From contig NZ_JAHHIT010000083.1 of assembly GCF_024539675.1 (NCBI RefSeq), positions 1 to 44,430 on the forward strand: a DNA stretch of 44,430 nt, in the 5' to 3' direction. The notes beneath the pieces were generated by a model. It made no database searches. It saw only the letters and a program-made list of their open reading frames with translations, and was not told the DNA's origin. Both the position numbers and the translations under genes were made by a program. The DNA is from Streptomyces hilarionis (lineage in GTDB: Bacteria; Actinomycetota; Actinomycetes; Streptomycetales; Streptomycetaceae). Every line of letters starts with the position of its first letter. Position 1 is the stretch's first letter. Below, in pieces: positions 8,437-14,468 of the stretch.

Positions 8437-8451
8437 AGTTGGTCACCAACT
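8437..8451. promoter_or_regulatory. Palindromic operator AGTTGGT-C-ACCAACT
   Basis: This is a 7+1+7 perfect palindrome between the divergent GntR 2 and small membrane genes. Its core AGTTGG/CCAACT is identical to the longer palindrome upstream of GntR 3, so GntR 2 and 3 probably recognise each other's sites. The binding protein is inferred. Confidence 0.6.
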
Positions 8452-8508
8452 TGAGCGAGTTGGCGGAAGGATCGCCTCCCGCTCCCCGTTCGGAAGGGGG
8501 GAACCACC

Positions 8509-8703
8509 ATGCCCGTCCTCGTCCTCCTCAGCGCCGCCTTCGTCGTCGGCGTCGAGCAGACCATCCAGTGGAAGTTCGGCACCGCCGGGGCCGTCGGCCT
8601 GCTGCTGCTCAGCGTCGGCGTCAAGGCCAAGAGCCCCGCCCTCAGCTCGGTCGGCGCGGTGATCCTCGCCCTCCTCGCCACCGGGCCCGCCGTCAGCTCG
8701 TGA
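8509..8703 (+). CDS. Small two-helix membrane protein, paralogue of the 6522-6704 product
   Basis: The 64-residue protein starts at ATG after a strong GGAAGGGGGGAA ribosome site. It has two hydrophobic helices (roughly residues 3-18 and 45-60) around a central FGTAGAVGLLLLSVGVKAK segment with a basic loop. That segment aligns with the 60-residue protein at 6522. The gene is divergent from GntR 2 across an operator region and overlaps the 3' end of GntR 3 convergently by 11 bp. No TTA codon is present. Small hydrophobic proteins paired with GntR regulators occur on Streptomyces conjugative plasmids (spd genes with Kor repressors), but I cannot show homology to them. Function unknown. Confidence 0.65.
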   Translation: MPVLVLLSAAFVVGVEQTIQWKFGTAGAVGLLLLSVGVKAKSPALSSVGAVILALLATGPAVSS

Positions 8704-9610
8704 GGACCAGCTCCGAGCTGATCGTGTCCCACAACGCGTCGAACCACCGGCGCGACTGGTCGACGAACGTCGTGTCACGCGGTCCTGCGCCCCGCTCGAA
8801 GGCGAACAGCGCCGACCGCGTGCCCTCGGCGTCGTACATGTCCATGCTCTCCTGACCGACCGTCTGCTCCCCCCGCTGGACCGTGTAGTAGGCGAACAGC
8901 GCCTGCGAGCCGTTGAGCAGGTACAGCTTCACGGGCGGGGTGAAGGGCAGCGCGCGGAAGGTGACGTGCACGTCGATGCCGTGCGTGGAGCGCAGCGTCA
9001 GCAGGTTGTGCCGCAGCACCTGGCCCTGGGCGTTGCGATGCGCCAGCCAGCGGCGCTGTAGCCGTCCGGTGGCCGAGGCGTCGACCGGCGACGGGAAGGC
9101 GAGGTCGATGTCCCGGGAGGGCAGCAGGACCCGGACGTCGATCTTGGCCGGTTTCAGCTGCCCCGCATGGATCTGCCGCACCGGCTCGCCGATCGCGGCG
9201 GTCAGCGAGACGGCGGTCAGGCACAGGGCGTCGAGCTGCACGTGCTCGGCCGCGAAGGCCTCGGTGACACGGGGCGGAAGGCCCGCCATCGAGGGCTGCG
9301 GCGCCGCCCCGGGGCCGGCCGGGAGACCGGGCGGGCCCGGCTGCCCGGGCTGCCCCGCGACCGTCGCCGGACTCCCCTTGGAGACGTTGGTCAGCAGCCG
9401 TTCCGACTCCAGAATCCGCAGGGCACGCCGCACGGCGCCCCGTTCGACGCCGAACTCGTCCGCCAGCCGCGCCTGCGTGGGCATGCGCTGCCCCGGCCGC
9501 AGCACCCCGGATCTGATGCGGGCGCGCAGTTCGTCGGCCACCTCGCGGTGGGAGCGCTGCGACCGCGCGGCCCCCTGCCGCCCCTTGACGGAGGCATTTT
9601 CCGTCTCCAC
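8693..9610 (-). CDS. GntR-type regulator 3 of the accessory block
   Basis: The 305-residue product has a GntR winged helix (VADELRARIRSGVLRPGQRMPTQ, FGVERGAVRRALRILESERLL), a Gly/Pro-rich linker near residues 90-110, and the shared C-terminal domain (RVLLPSRDIDLAFP, FRALPFTPPVKLYLLNG, WFDALWDTI). It is clearly the closest relative of GntR 2. GTG at 9610 is chosen because TACTGT (9617-9622) lies exactly 6 nt upstream; the TTG at 9625 sits inside the conserved promoter element. Unlike its paralogues it has no divergent small membrane gene, although a palindromic operator is present upstream, followed by three 25-bp repeats. The effector is unknown. Confidence 0.8.
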   Translation of the reverse strand: METENASVKGRQGAARSQRSHREVADELRARIRSGVLRPGQRMPTQARLADEFGVERGAVRRALRILESERLLTNVSKGSPATVAGQPGQPGPPGLPAGPGAAPQPSMAGLPPRVTEAFAAEHVQLDALCLTAVSLTAAIGEPVRQIHAGQLKPAKIDVRVLLPSRDIDLAFPSPVDASATGRLQRRWLAHRNAQGQVLRHNLLTLRSTHGIDVHVTFRALPFTPPVKLYLLNGSQALFAYYTVQRGEQTVGQESMDMYDAEGTRSALFAFERGAGPRDTTFVDQSRRWFDALWDTISSELVLTS

Positions 9611-9616
9611 GCCCGC

Positions 9617-9638
9617 ACAGTACAACTTCTCGCCATCT
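9617..9638 (-). promoter_or_regulatory. Conserved leaderless promoter element of GntR 3
   Basis: The minus strand reads AGATGG, 3 nt, GAAGTTGTA, overlapping the -10 box TACTGT 6 nt before GTG. Words and spacing match those upstream of GntR 2. No good -35 is visible at 17-18 bp, which may mean activator dependence. Confidence 0.5.
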
Positions 9639-9694
9639 TTGGGCAGTTCAAAGAGAGATGGTTATAGGACGCTTCCAAGCGGACATAACTACAG

Positions 9695-9715
9695 TGAAGT
9701 TGGCAGCCAACTTCA
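9695..9715. promoter_or_regulatory. Perfect 21-bp palindrome, candidate operator of GntR 3
   Basis: The arms are TGAAGTTGGC and GCCAACTTCA around a central A, perfect over 21 bp. The core is shared with the site at 8437-8451. It lies about 85 bp upstream of GntR 3. Further AACTT-type half-sites occur around 9726-9732. Confidence 0.65.
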
Positions 9716-9800
9716 ACAACGTGGTCAAACTTTCAGACGGTTGGCCGGTCGGGCTTCCTTCCGGAGGGGAGCCGGGAGCCCGAGCACACGGCGCCGACGT

Positions 9801-9875
9801 ACAGCCACAACTGAACATCGCCCGCACAGCCACAACTTCACAGCGCACGCACAGCCACAACTGAACAGCTACGGA
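9801..9875. repeat. Three tandem 25-bp repeats
   Basis: Units begin at 9801, 9826 and 9851 with exact 25-bp spacing. ACAGCCACAACT is identical in all three and the remaining 13 bases are degenerate. The period is not a multiple of three, so this is not a protein repeat. It could be an iteron-like or multi-site regulatory array. Confidence 0.75.
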
Positions 9876-9926
9876 TGGACCGCCTTCCCACCACGCCGAA
9901 AGGAGCCGTCAGCCGTCAGCACGGGT

Positions 9927-9947
9927 CCGGGCGCCCTGGGCGCCCGG
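9927..9947. terminator. GC-rich hairpin downstream of rsiG
   Basis: CCGGGCGCCC and GGGCGCCCGG flank a single T, giving a very stable stem about 55 bp after the rsiG stop. There is no U-tract, as is common in Streptomyces. Terminator function is inferred from position. Confidence 0.45.
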
Positions 9948-10002
9948 GCGTTCGCAGCAGGGCGTCGACCCCCCGGGGCGGCGCCCGCTCGTTCGTCCCC
10001 CC

Positions 10003-10569
10003 TCACACCAGCAGGTCCTCCACCTGCGCCTCTCCCTCCCGGTAACGTCGGGTGATCTCGGCGCCCGACTCGTCGGCCGTGCGCTGGAGCCGCTGACGCC
10101 GGCCGGAGACCTGCTGCTCGTACCGGACCAGACGGCCCATCGCCTCGTGCAGCTCGGGATCGGTGCGCGCGTCCAGGTCGGACAGCTCGACGTCGGCGAG
10201 CATGTCGGCGGCCAGCCGCCGGTACTCCTCGCTGTGCGGAGTGCCCAGGGTGACGTGGCGGGCCGAGGAGCGGTGCCGGGCCGGGGCGTCGGTGAGGATC
10301 TCCGACAACCGCTCGACCACGGACGCCGCGCCCGTCGGGGAACGCCGCGCCAGCTCCGCGCGCAGGATGTCGATACGGCCCTGGAGCAGGCGCCGCACAT
10401 AGCTGAGGTCGGCCTCGTCGCGCTGGGCGTCCCGGCGCAGGGTGCGCAGCTCGGGCAGGCTCAGCCGGGCCATGTCGTGCTCCGGAGGTTCGACGGACAG
10501 CACGGTGCCGTCGCTGCGCTGTGCGGGCGGCCGGTGTGTGACGGGCCGCCCGGTACTCGGTGTGCTCAT
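10003..10569 (-). CDS. rsiG: RsiG, c-di-GMP-dependent anti-sigma factor of WhiG
   Basis: The 188-residue protein is mostly helical and carries both copies of the diagnostic c-di-GMP motif E-x3-S-x2-R-x3-Q-x3-D: E52, S56, R59, Q63, D67 and E151, S155, R158, Q162, D166. In Streptomyces, RsiG loaded with c-di-GMP binds the sporulation sigma factor WhiG and holds it inactive. When c-di-GMP falls, WhiG is freed to start spore formation. The two motifs lie on the two long helices, as expected for an antiparallel coiled coil. ATG at 10569 follows a GAGG ribosome site; the longer 205-residue reading from 10620 is less likely. The gene is transcribed away from dtd. Confidence 0.93.
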   Translation of the reverse strand: MSTPSTGRPVTHRPPAQRSDGTVLSVEPPEHDMARLSLPELRTLRRDAQRDEADLSYVRRLLQGRIDILRAELARRSPTGAASVVERLSEILTDAPARHRSSARHVTLGTPHSEEYRRLAADMLADVELSDLDARTDPELHEAMGRLVRYEQQVSGRRQRLQRTADESGAEITRRYREGEAQVEDLLV

Positions 10570-10727
10570 GTGCCTCAACCGTCCCCTCGACCGGGTGTGG
10601 AAAGCATCGTGCCACCCCAAGTGGCCGCTTTGTGACCGAGTCCCCCCGAACGGCCCCAGACAGGGGCTTAAGGATCAAAAATGGGCCACCCGCGAGGCCG
10701 GGCCGCCGACCCGGCATCATGGTCCGC

Positions 10728-11153
10728 ATGCGAGCGGTGGTGCAGAGGGTGGACGGCGCGAGCGTCGTCGTGGACGGCGAGACGGTCGGGGAGATCGACG
10801 GCGAGGGCCTGTGCGTCCTGGTCGGCGTGACCCACGAGGACACCCCGGAGAAGGCGGACCGGCTCGCCCGCAAACTGTGGTCCCTGCGCATGCTGCACGA
10901 CGAGAGGTCGTGCAGCGACGTCGACGCACCGCTGCTGGTGATCAGCCAGTTCACCCTCTACGGGGACGCCCGCAAGGGCCGCCGCCCCACCTGGAACGCG
11001 GCCGCCCCCGGCCCGGTCGCCGAACCCCTCGTCGACGAGGTCGTCGCCCGGCTGCGCGCCCTGGGCGCGACGGTCGCCACGGGCAGGTTCGGCGCGCGGA
11101 TGCGCGTCTCCCTGACCAACGACGGCCCTTTCACCGTCCTGATCGAGGTCTAG
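10728..11153 (+). CDS. dtd: D-aminoacyl-tRNA deacylase
   Basis: The 141-residue protein is full length for Dtd. It begins MRAVVQRVDGASVVVDGE and keeps both active-site signatures, SQFTLYGD in the middle and NDGPFTV near the C-terminus. Dtd hydrolyses D-aminoacyl-tRNAs, and Gly-tRNA-Ala mischarging products, protecting translation in the cytoplasm. ATG at 10728 is the family start. There is no ribosome site; CATCAT 7 nt upstream could be a weak -10 of a leaderless transcript. It is convergent with ygfZ across a hairpin terminator. Confidence 0.95.
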   Translation: MRAVVQRVDGASVVVDGETVGEIDGEGLCVLVGVTHEDTPEKADRLARKLWSLRMLHDERSCSDVDAPLLVISQFTLYGDARKGRRPTWNAAAPGPVAEPLVDEVVARLRALGATVATGRFGARMRVSLTNDGPFTVLIEV

Positions 11154-11171
11154 GGCCCCTCCTGGGGCCCT
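11152..11171 (+). terminator. Terminator between dtd and ygfZ
   Basis: AGGGCCCC and GGGGCCCT form a perfect 8-bp stem with a TCCT loop, followed by TTCC. It begins in the dtd stop codon and sits between convergent genes. Confidence 0.7.
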
Positions 11172-11188
11172 TTCCTGCCGGAGGGCCC

Positions 11189-12154
11189 TCAGGGCTCGAC
11201 CACGACCTCCTGCGCGGCCGCCGTCGTGTCGGCCATCAAAGGGGCGTCCACCGGCACGTTGCGCTTCACCAGGGCCAGCGCGACCGGGCCCAGCTCGTGG
11301 TGGCGGGCGGACGTGGTGATGAAGCCGATCGTGCGGCCGTCGGGGTCCTCGTCGCGGACGCGCAGCTGGGTGCCGGCGGGCGGCAGGTGCACCTCGCTGC
11401 CGTCGAGGTGCAGGAAGACCAGACGGCGGGGCGGCTTGCCCAGGTTCTGGACGCGCGCGACCGTCTCCTGCCCGCGGTAGCAGCCCTTCTGCAGATGCAC
11501 GGCCGTGCCGATCCAGCCCAGCTCGTGCGGGATCGTGCGGTGGTCCGTCTCGAAGCCGAGGCGCGGGCGGTGCTGCTCGACGCGCAGGGCCTCGTGGGCG
11601 AGGATCCCGGCCGGCGGACCGGCCTGCTCCGCGAACGTCTCCAGGTCGGCGCGCGGCAGGAACAGATCCCGGCCGTACGCCGTCTCGCGCACGACGACAC
11701 CGTCCGGCACGGGCGCGATGGACCCCGCCGGGAGATGCACGACGGCCGTGTCCGCCGTCCGGTCGGCGACCTCGACCCGGTAGAAGAACTTCATCGACTC
11801 CAGGTACGCGAGCAGCGCCTCCTGAGTGCCGGGCTCGACGTGGGCCCAGACCGTCGCGCCGTCGTCCACCAGGTACAGCGCGTGTTCGATGTGACCGTGC
11901 GCGGAGAGGATCAGCGCCTCGGTGGCCTGGCCGGCCGCGAGGTCGGTGACGTGCTGGGTGAGCAGAAGGTGCAGCCAGCTCAGCCGGTCCTCGCCGGAGA
12001 CGGTGACGACCCCGCGGTGCGAGAGGTCGACGAAACCGGCGCCGTCGGCCAGCGCGCGCTGCTCACGGAACAGGTCGCCGTAGTGACCGGCGACGCCTTC
12101 GTCCACGCCCTCGGCGGGAACGGCGCCGGGCAGGGACAGCAGAGGGCTCTTCAT
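11189..12154 (-). CDS. ygfZ: YgfZ/GcvT-like folate-binding protein (Fe-S cluster repair)
   Basis: The 321-residue product has the aminomethyltransferase fold of YgfZ, with the signature KGCYRGQE (near residues 220-230) containing the invariant Cys. It starts with the conserved SLPGAVPAEGVDEGVAGHYGDLFREQRAL region. YgfZ proteins bind folate and help assemble or repair Fe-S enzymes; they are not glycine-cleavage enzymes. TAGGCT (12162-12167) lies 7 nt before the ATG and overlaps the end of nur, so the gene probably has its own leaderless promoter inside the preceding gene. It lies 10 bp downstream of nur. Confidence 0.9.
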   Translation of the reverse strand: MKSPLLSLPGAVPAEGVDEGVAGHYGDLFREQRALADGAGFVDLSHRGVVTVSGEDRLSWLHLLLTQHVTDLAAGQATEALILSAHGHIEHALYLVDDGATVWAHVEPGTQEALLAYLESMKFFYRVEVADRTADTAVVHLPAGSIAPVPDGVVVRETAYGRDLFLPRADLETFAEQAGPPAGILAHEALRVEQHRPRLGFETDHRTIPHELGWIGTAVHLQKGCYRGQETVARVQNLGKPPRRLVFLHLDGSEVHLPPAGTQLRVRDEDPDGRTIGFITTSARHHELGPVALALVKRNVPVDAPLMADTTAAAQEVVVEP

Positions 12155-12164
12155 GGGCCCAAGC

Positions 12165-12701
12165 CTACGACTCGGTGATCGAACCCCTGGCAGCCGAACC
12201 CGCGCCCGAACCCGCGCCCGGCCCGGCGCCCGGACCGGCGCCCGAACCGGCGGCCCCGCCCTTGCCGGCGGAACGCTCGCGGGCGCAGTCGCGGCAGCGG
12301 CCGAAGATCGCGAAGTGCTTCATGTCCGTCTCGAAGCCGAAGGTGTCGCGCAGCTTGGCCGTGAACTCGGCGGCCACCTTCACGTCCGCCTCGATGACCT
12401 CGTCGCAGTCCCGGCAGACGAGGTGGATGTGGTGGTGGCGGTCGGCCAGGTGGTAGGTGGGGGCCCCGTGCCCCAGATGCGCATGGCTGACCAGCCCGAG
12501 CTCCTCGAGGAGCTCCAGCGTGCGGTACACGGTCGAAATGTTGACCCCCGACGCCGTCTTCCTCACTTCCACGAGGATGGCGTCGGGGGTCGCGTGCTCC
12601 AGGGTGTCCACGGCTTCGAGGACAAGCTGGCGCTGCGGCGTCAGCCGGTAGCCGCGCTGCCGCAGGTCGCTCTTCCAGTCAGTGCTTTCAGTGCTCACCA
12701 C
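12165..12701 (-). CDS. nur: Nur, nickel-responsive Fur-family repressor, with an added C-terminal repeat tail
   Basis: The Fur fold is clear: a winged helix (RGYRLTPQRQLVLEAV, NISTVYRTLELLEELGLV) and a dimerisation domain with the metal ligands HHHIH and two CxxC-type pairs (CRDCDE, CRDCARE). The N-terminus SDLRQRGYRLTPQRQ and the AHLGHGAPTYHL region match Streptomyces Nur, which represses nickel uptake and Fe-SOD when Ni is bound. The last roughly 30 residues are a GAGPGAGSGAG low-complexity tail (12-bp DNA repeats at 12195-12260), which I do not expect in the usual protein of about 145 residues. GTG at 12701 is chosen because TAGACT (12709-12714) is 7 nt upstream and it gives the expected M-V-S-T N-terminus. 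Assignment to Nur over other Fur types rests on recalled similarity and gene order. Confidence 0.85.
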   Translation of the reverse strand: MVSTESTDWKSDLRQRGYRLTPQRQLVLEAVDTLEHATPDAILVEVRKTASGVNISTVYRTLELLEELGLVSHAHLGHGAPTYHLADRHHHIHLVCRDCDEVIEADVKVAAEFTAKLRDTFGFETDMKHFAIFGRCRDCARERSAGKGGAAGSGAGPGAGPGAGSGAGSAARGSITES

Positions 12702-12717
12702 ACCCAAGAGTCTAGGA

Positions 12718-13293
12718 CTACTTGAAGAAGGCGATCCCGTCGTCCGGCATGTCGTCGGGGAGGGCCTTCGCCCAGCGCTCGACGTCCTCGGGGGTGACGA
12801 CCTTCTTCAGGTGGGCCGACATGTAGGGGCGCAGCTCGACCTCGGGGGTCTGCTTCTCGCCGACCCACATGAGGTCGCTCTTGACGTAGCCGTAGAGCCG
12901 CTTGCCGCCGGTGTACGGGCCCGAGGCTGCCGTGCGCGCCACGGCGTCCGTGACCAGGTCGATCTGCGGCTTCTTGTCGGCCAGCTCGCCGTACCAGATC
13001 TCGACGACGCCGTCGTCGCGGACCATCGTCACCTCGACCTTGCGGTCGGCGTCGATCCGCCAGAAGCCGGACTCCGACTCCAGGGGGCGGACCTTCTCGC
13101 CGTCCTTGTCCAGAACCCAGGTGTGGGAGTGGTACTCGAGGAAGTCCCGGCCGTCGTGGCCGAAGGTGACCTCCTGGCCGAAGTTGCACTTCTCCGACCC
13201 CGGGAAGTCGTGCACGCCGGCGCCCGCCCAGCTGCCGAGCAGGAAGGCGAGGGGGACGAGGTCCTTGTGGAGGTCGGACGGAATCTCGATCAT
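12718..13293 (-). CDS. Nitrobindin-like (FABP-fold, DUF1794) heme-binding protein
   Basis: The 191-residue protein has the beta-barrel signature G-x-W-x-G-x-G (LLGSWAGAGV, residues 18-27) and a conserved C-terminal His in SAHLKKV, the heme ligand in nitrobindins. Alternating charged and hydrophobic strands fill the middle. Nitrobindins bind ferric heme and isomerise peroxynitrite; the role in Streptomyces is not established. The start is ATG with AGGA some distance upstream. It lies just downstream of a 32-residue membrane peptide gene on the same strand and about 17 bp upstream of nur. Confidence 0.85.
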   Translation of the reverse strand: MIEIPSDLHKDLVPLAFLLGSWAGAGVHDFPGSEKCNFGQEVTFGHDGRDFLEYHSHTWVLDKDGEKVRPLESESGFWRIDADRKVEVTMVRDDGVVEIWYGELADKKPQIDLVTDAVARTAASGPYTGGKRLYGYVKSDLMWVGEKQTPEVELRPYMSAHLKKVVTPEDVERWAKALPDDMPDDGIAFFK

Positions 13294-13318
13294 GAGTGGC
13301 AGTTCCTGGACTGGTAGG

Positions 13319-13417
13319 TCAGCGCTGGCCCTGGTACAGCTTCTTCACGGTCAGACCGGCGAAGGCGAGGACGCCGACGCAGACCAGGACCAGCAGGGAT
13401 TCGAAGAAGATCTCCAC
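13319..13417 (-). CDS. 32-residue single-helix membrane peptide
   Basis: A GTG start follows a strong GAGGAG site at 5-6 nt spacing and opens a 32-codon frame. The peptide begins VEIFFESLLVLVCVGVLAF and ends in a basic KKLYQGQR tail, giving one hydrophobic helix with a positive-inside C-terminus. It lies 25 bp upstream of the nitrobindin-like gene in the same direction, so they are likely co-transcribed. I recall similar short proteins in other Streptomyces but no function is known. It is too short for most gene finders. Confidence 0.65.
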   Translation of the reverse strand: MEIFFESLLVLVCVGVLAFAGLTVKKLYQGQR

Positions 13418-13538
13418 GGGGGCTCCTCGGATGAGCGTGCTTCGGGGTGCGTACGACTCGGGACACGTACGACAGGGCCGGGCCCCAGCTTACGCGGCCG
13501 GGCCCCGGCCCTCCCTGCGAGGTACGCCCTCGCGGACG

Positions 13539-14468
13539 TCAGCTCAGCAGCTGGCTCTGAAGGGTGACCGTCTGCTGGAAGGGGACGGCCGCCGCGGCGC
13601 CCCTGCGGGACTGCAGGACGAGGGCGACGACGTCGCCCGCCTGAAGATAGGCCTGGCGCAGCTGCTCCGCGCCGTACGGCTTCACCTCGTCGTAGGCCTG
13701 ACGCTTGACGTTCGGGAGGTCCGCGGGCGTCGGGTAGCCCTCGTCGAACTCCGTCTCGGCCGCGCCGCGTGCCGCGTGCACGGGGGCGGCGAACGAGGTG
13801 AGGTCGTCGTTCACCCGCTCGGCGACCGTCCCCGTGTCGAACTGAAGCAGGTAGACGCCGGTGTGCGTGCCGTCCGCGGTGGTCCAGCCGCGGGCCGCGA
13901 TGTGACGCAGGCCGTTGTCGGTGAGCAGCTGCGCGACCTCGGCCCGGTCCTGCTTCGCCTCGAACACCGCCAGGAAGTCCTTCGTCGCCAGCCAGCCGTC
14001 GACGCCGCGCAGCGCCTTGTCCTCGGTCGCGCCGTCGGGGGCGGGCAGACGCAGCGCGCGCAGGTCGGCGTAGTGGGCGGCCGCCCAGTTCCTGGTGTCG
14101 AACGGGTGCCGGCTGCCGGCGGGCAGCGGCGGCATGGTGATGTCCGGGTAGGCCCAGCGGCCGTCCGGCTTCGTGGCCAGTCCGGGCAGGTCCGTCCGTT
14201 CCATGCGCGTGATGCCGTAGGCCGTGCCCGCCCCGAGGGCCGCGAAGGCGGTGACGACGGCGGTCCAGCGAAGGACGGCCCGCAGCACGCGGCGGTCCCT
14301 GGGGGCGGGCGCGGTTTCCGGCGCCGCGTCGGGGGCCCCTCCGGGGGCCGGGTGCGAAGCGGTCCCGGGGGCGGGTTCCGGGATCGCCGCCGACGCCTCC
14401 GTCTGCTCCGGGCGCGGTTCCGGCGGGAGCTGGGGGTCGGGCAGCGGTCGGGGGCGCTCGGTGGTCAT
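13539..14468 (-). CDS. Membrane-anchored extracytoplasmic protein A of a three-gene operon
   Basis: The 309-residue protein has a Pro/Glu/Ala-rich cytoplasmic tail (residues 1-60), one membrane helix (VLRWTAVVTAFAALGAGTAYG, about 66-86), and an extracytoplasmic domain of about 220 residues with no catalytic motif. There are no cysteines in the domain. ATG at 14468 overlaps the stop of the upstream gene in ATGA, so the two are translationally coupled. The domain layout matches the other two members of the operon: disordered tail, helix, then a segment with LRALRLPAP or LIAPPAG motifs. A distant resemblance to sensor domains of mycobacterial PknH is possible but unproven. Confidence 0.75.
   Translation of the reverse strand: MTTERPRPLPDPQLPPEPRPEQTEASAAIPEPAPGTASHPAPGGAPDAAPETAPAPRDRRVLRAVLRWTAVVTAFAALGAGTAYGITRMERTDLPGLATKPDGRWAYPDITMPPLPAGSRHPFDTRNWAAAHYADLRALRLPAPDGATEDKALRGVDGWLATKDFLAVFEAKQDRAEVAQLLTDNGLRHIAARGWTTADGTHTGVYLLQFDTGTVAERVNDDLTSFAAPVHAARGAAETEFDEGYPTPADLPNVKRQAYDEVKPYGAEQLRQAYLQAGDVVALVLQSRRGAAAAVPFQQTVTLQSQLLS

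Larger units (their letters stand above)
9716..10002. other. Non-coding stretch between GntR 3 operator and rsiG
   Basis: I see no convincing gene here. The stretch holds a GGAGGGGA-like ribosome site near 9760 with no usable ORF behind it, the 25-bp tandem repeat and a GC-rich hairpin. The layout resembles the leader of the small membrane gene at 8509, so a third such gene may have been lost. Confidence 0.5.

Noticed and set aside
9658..9864. 68-codon ORF starting upstream of the 21-bp palindrome
   Set aside because: It spans the operator and the 25-bp repeats, has no ribosome site and no coding bias.
9801..9875. Possible CRISPR array
   Set aside because: Unit length of 25 bp has no room for spacers, and the non-identical half is repeat drift rather than unique spacer sequence.
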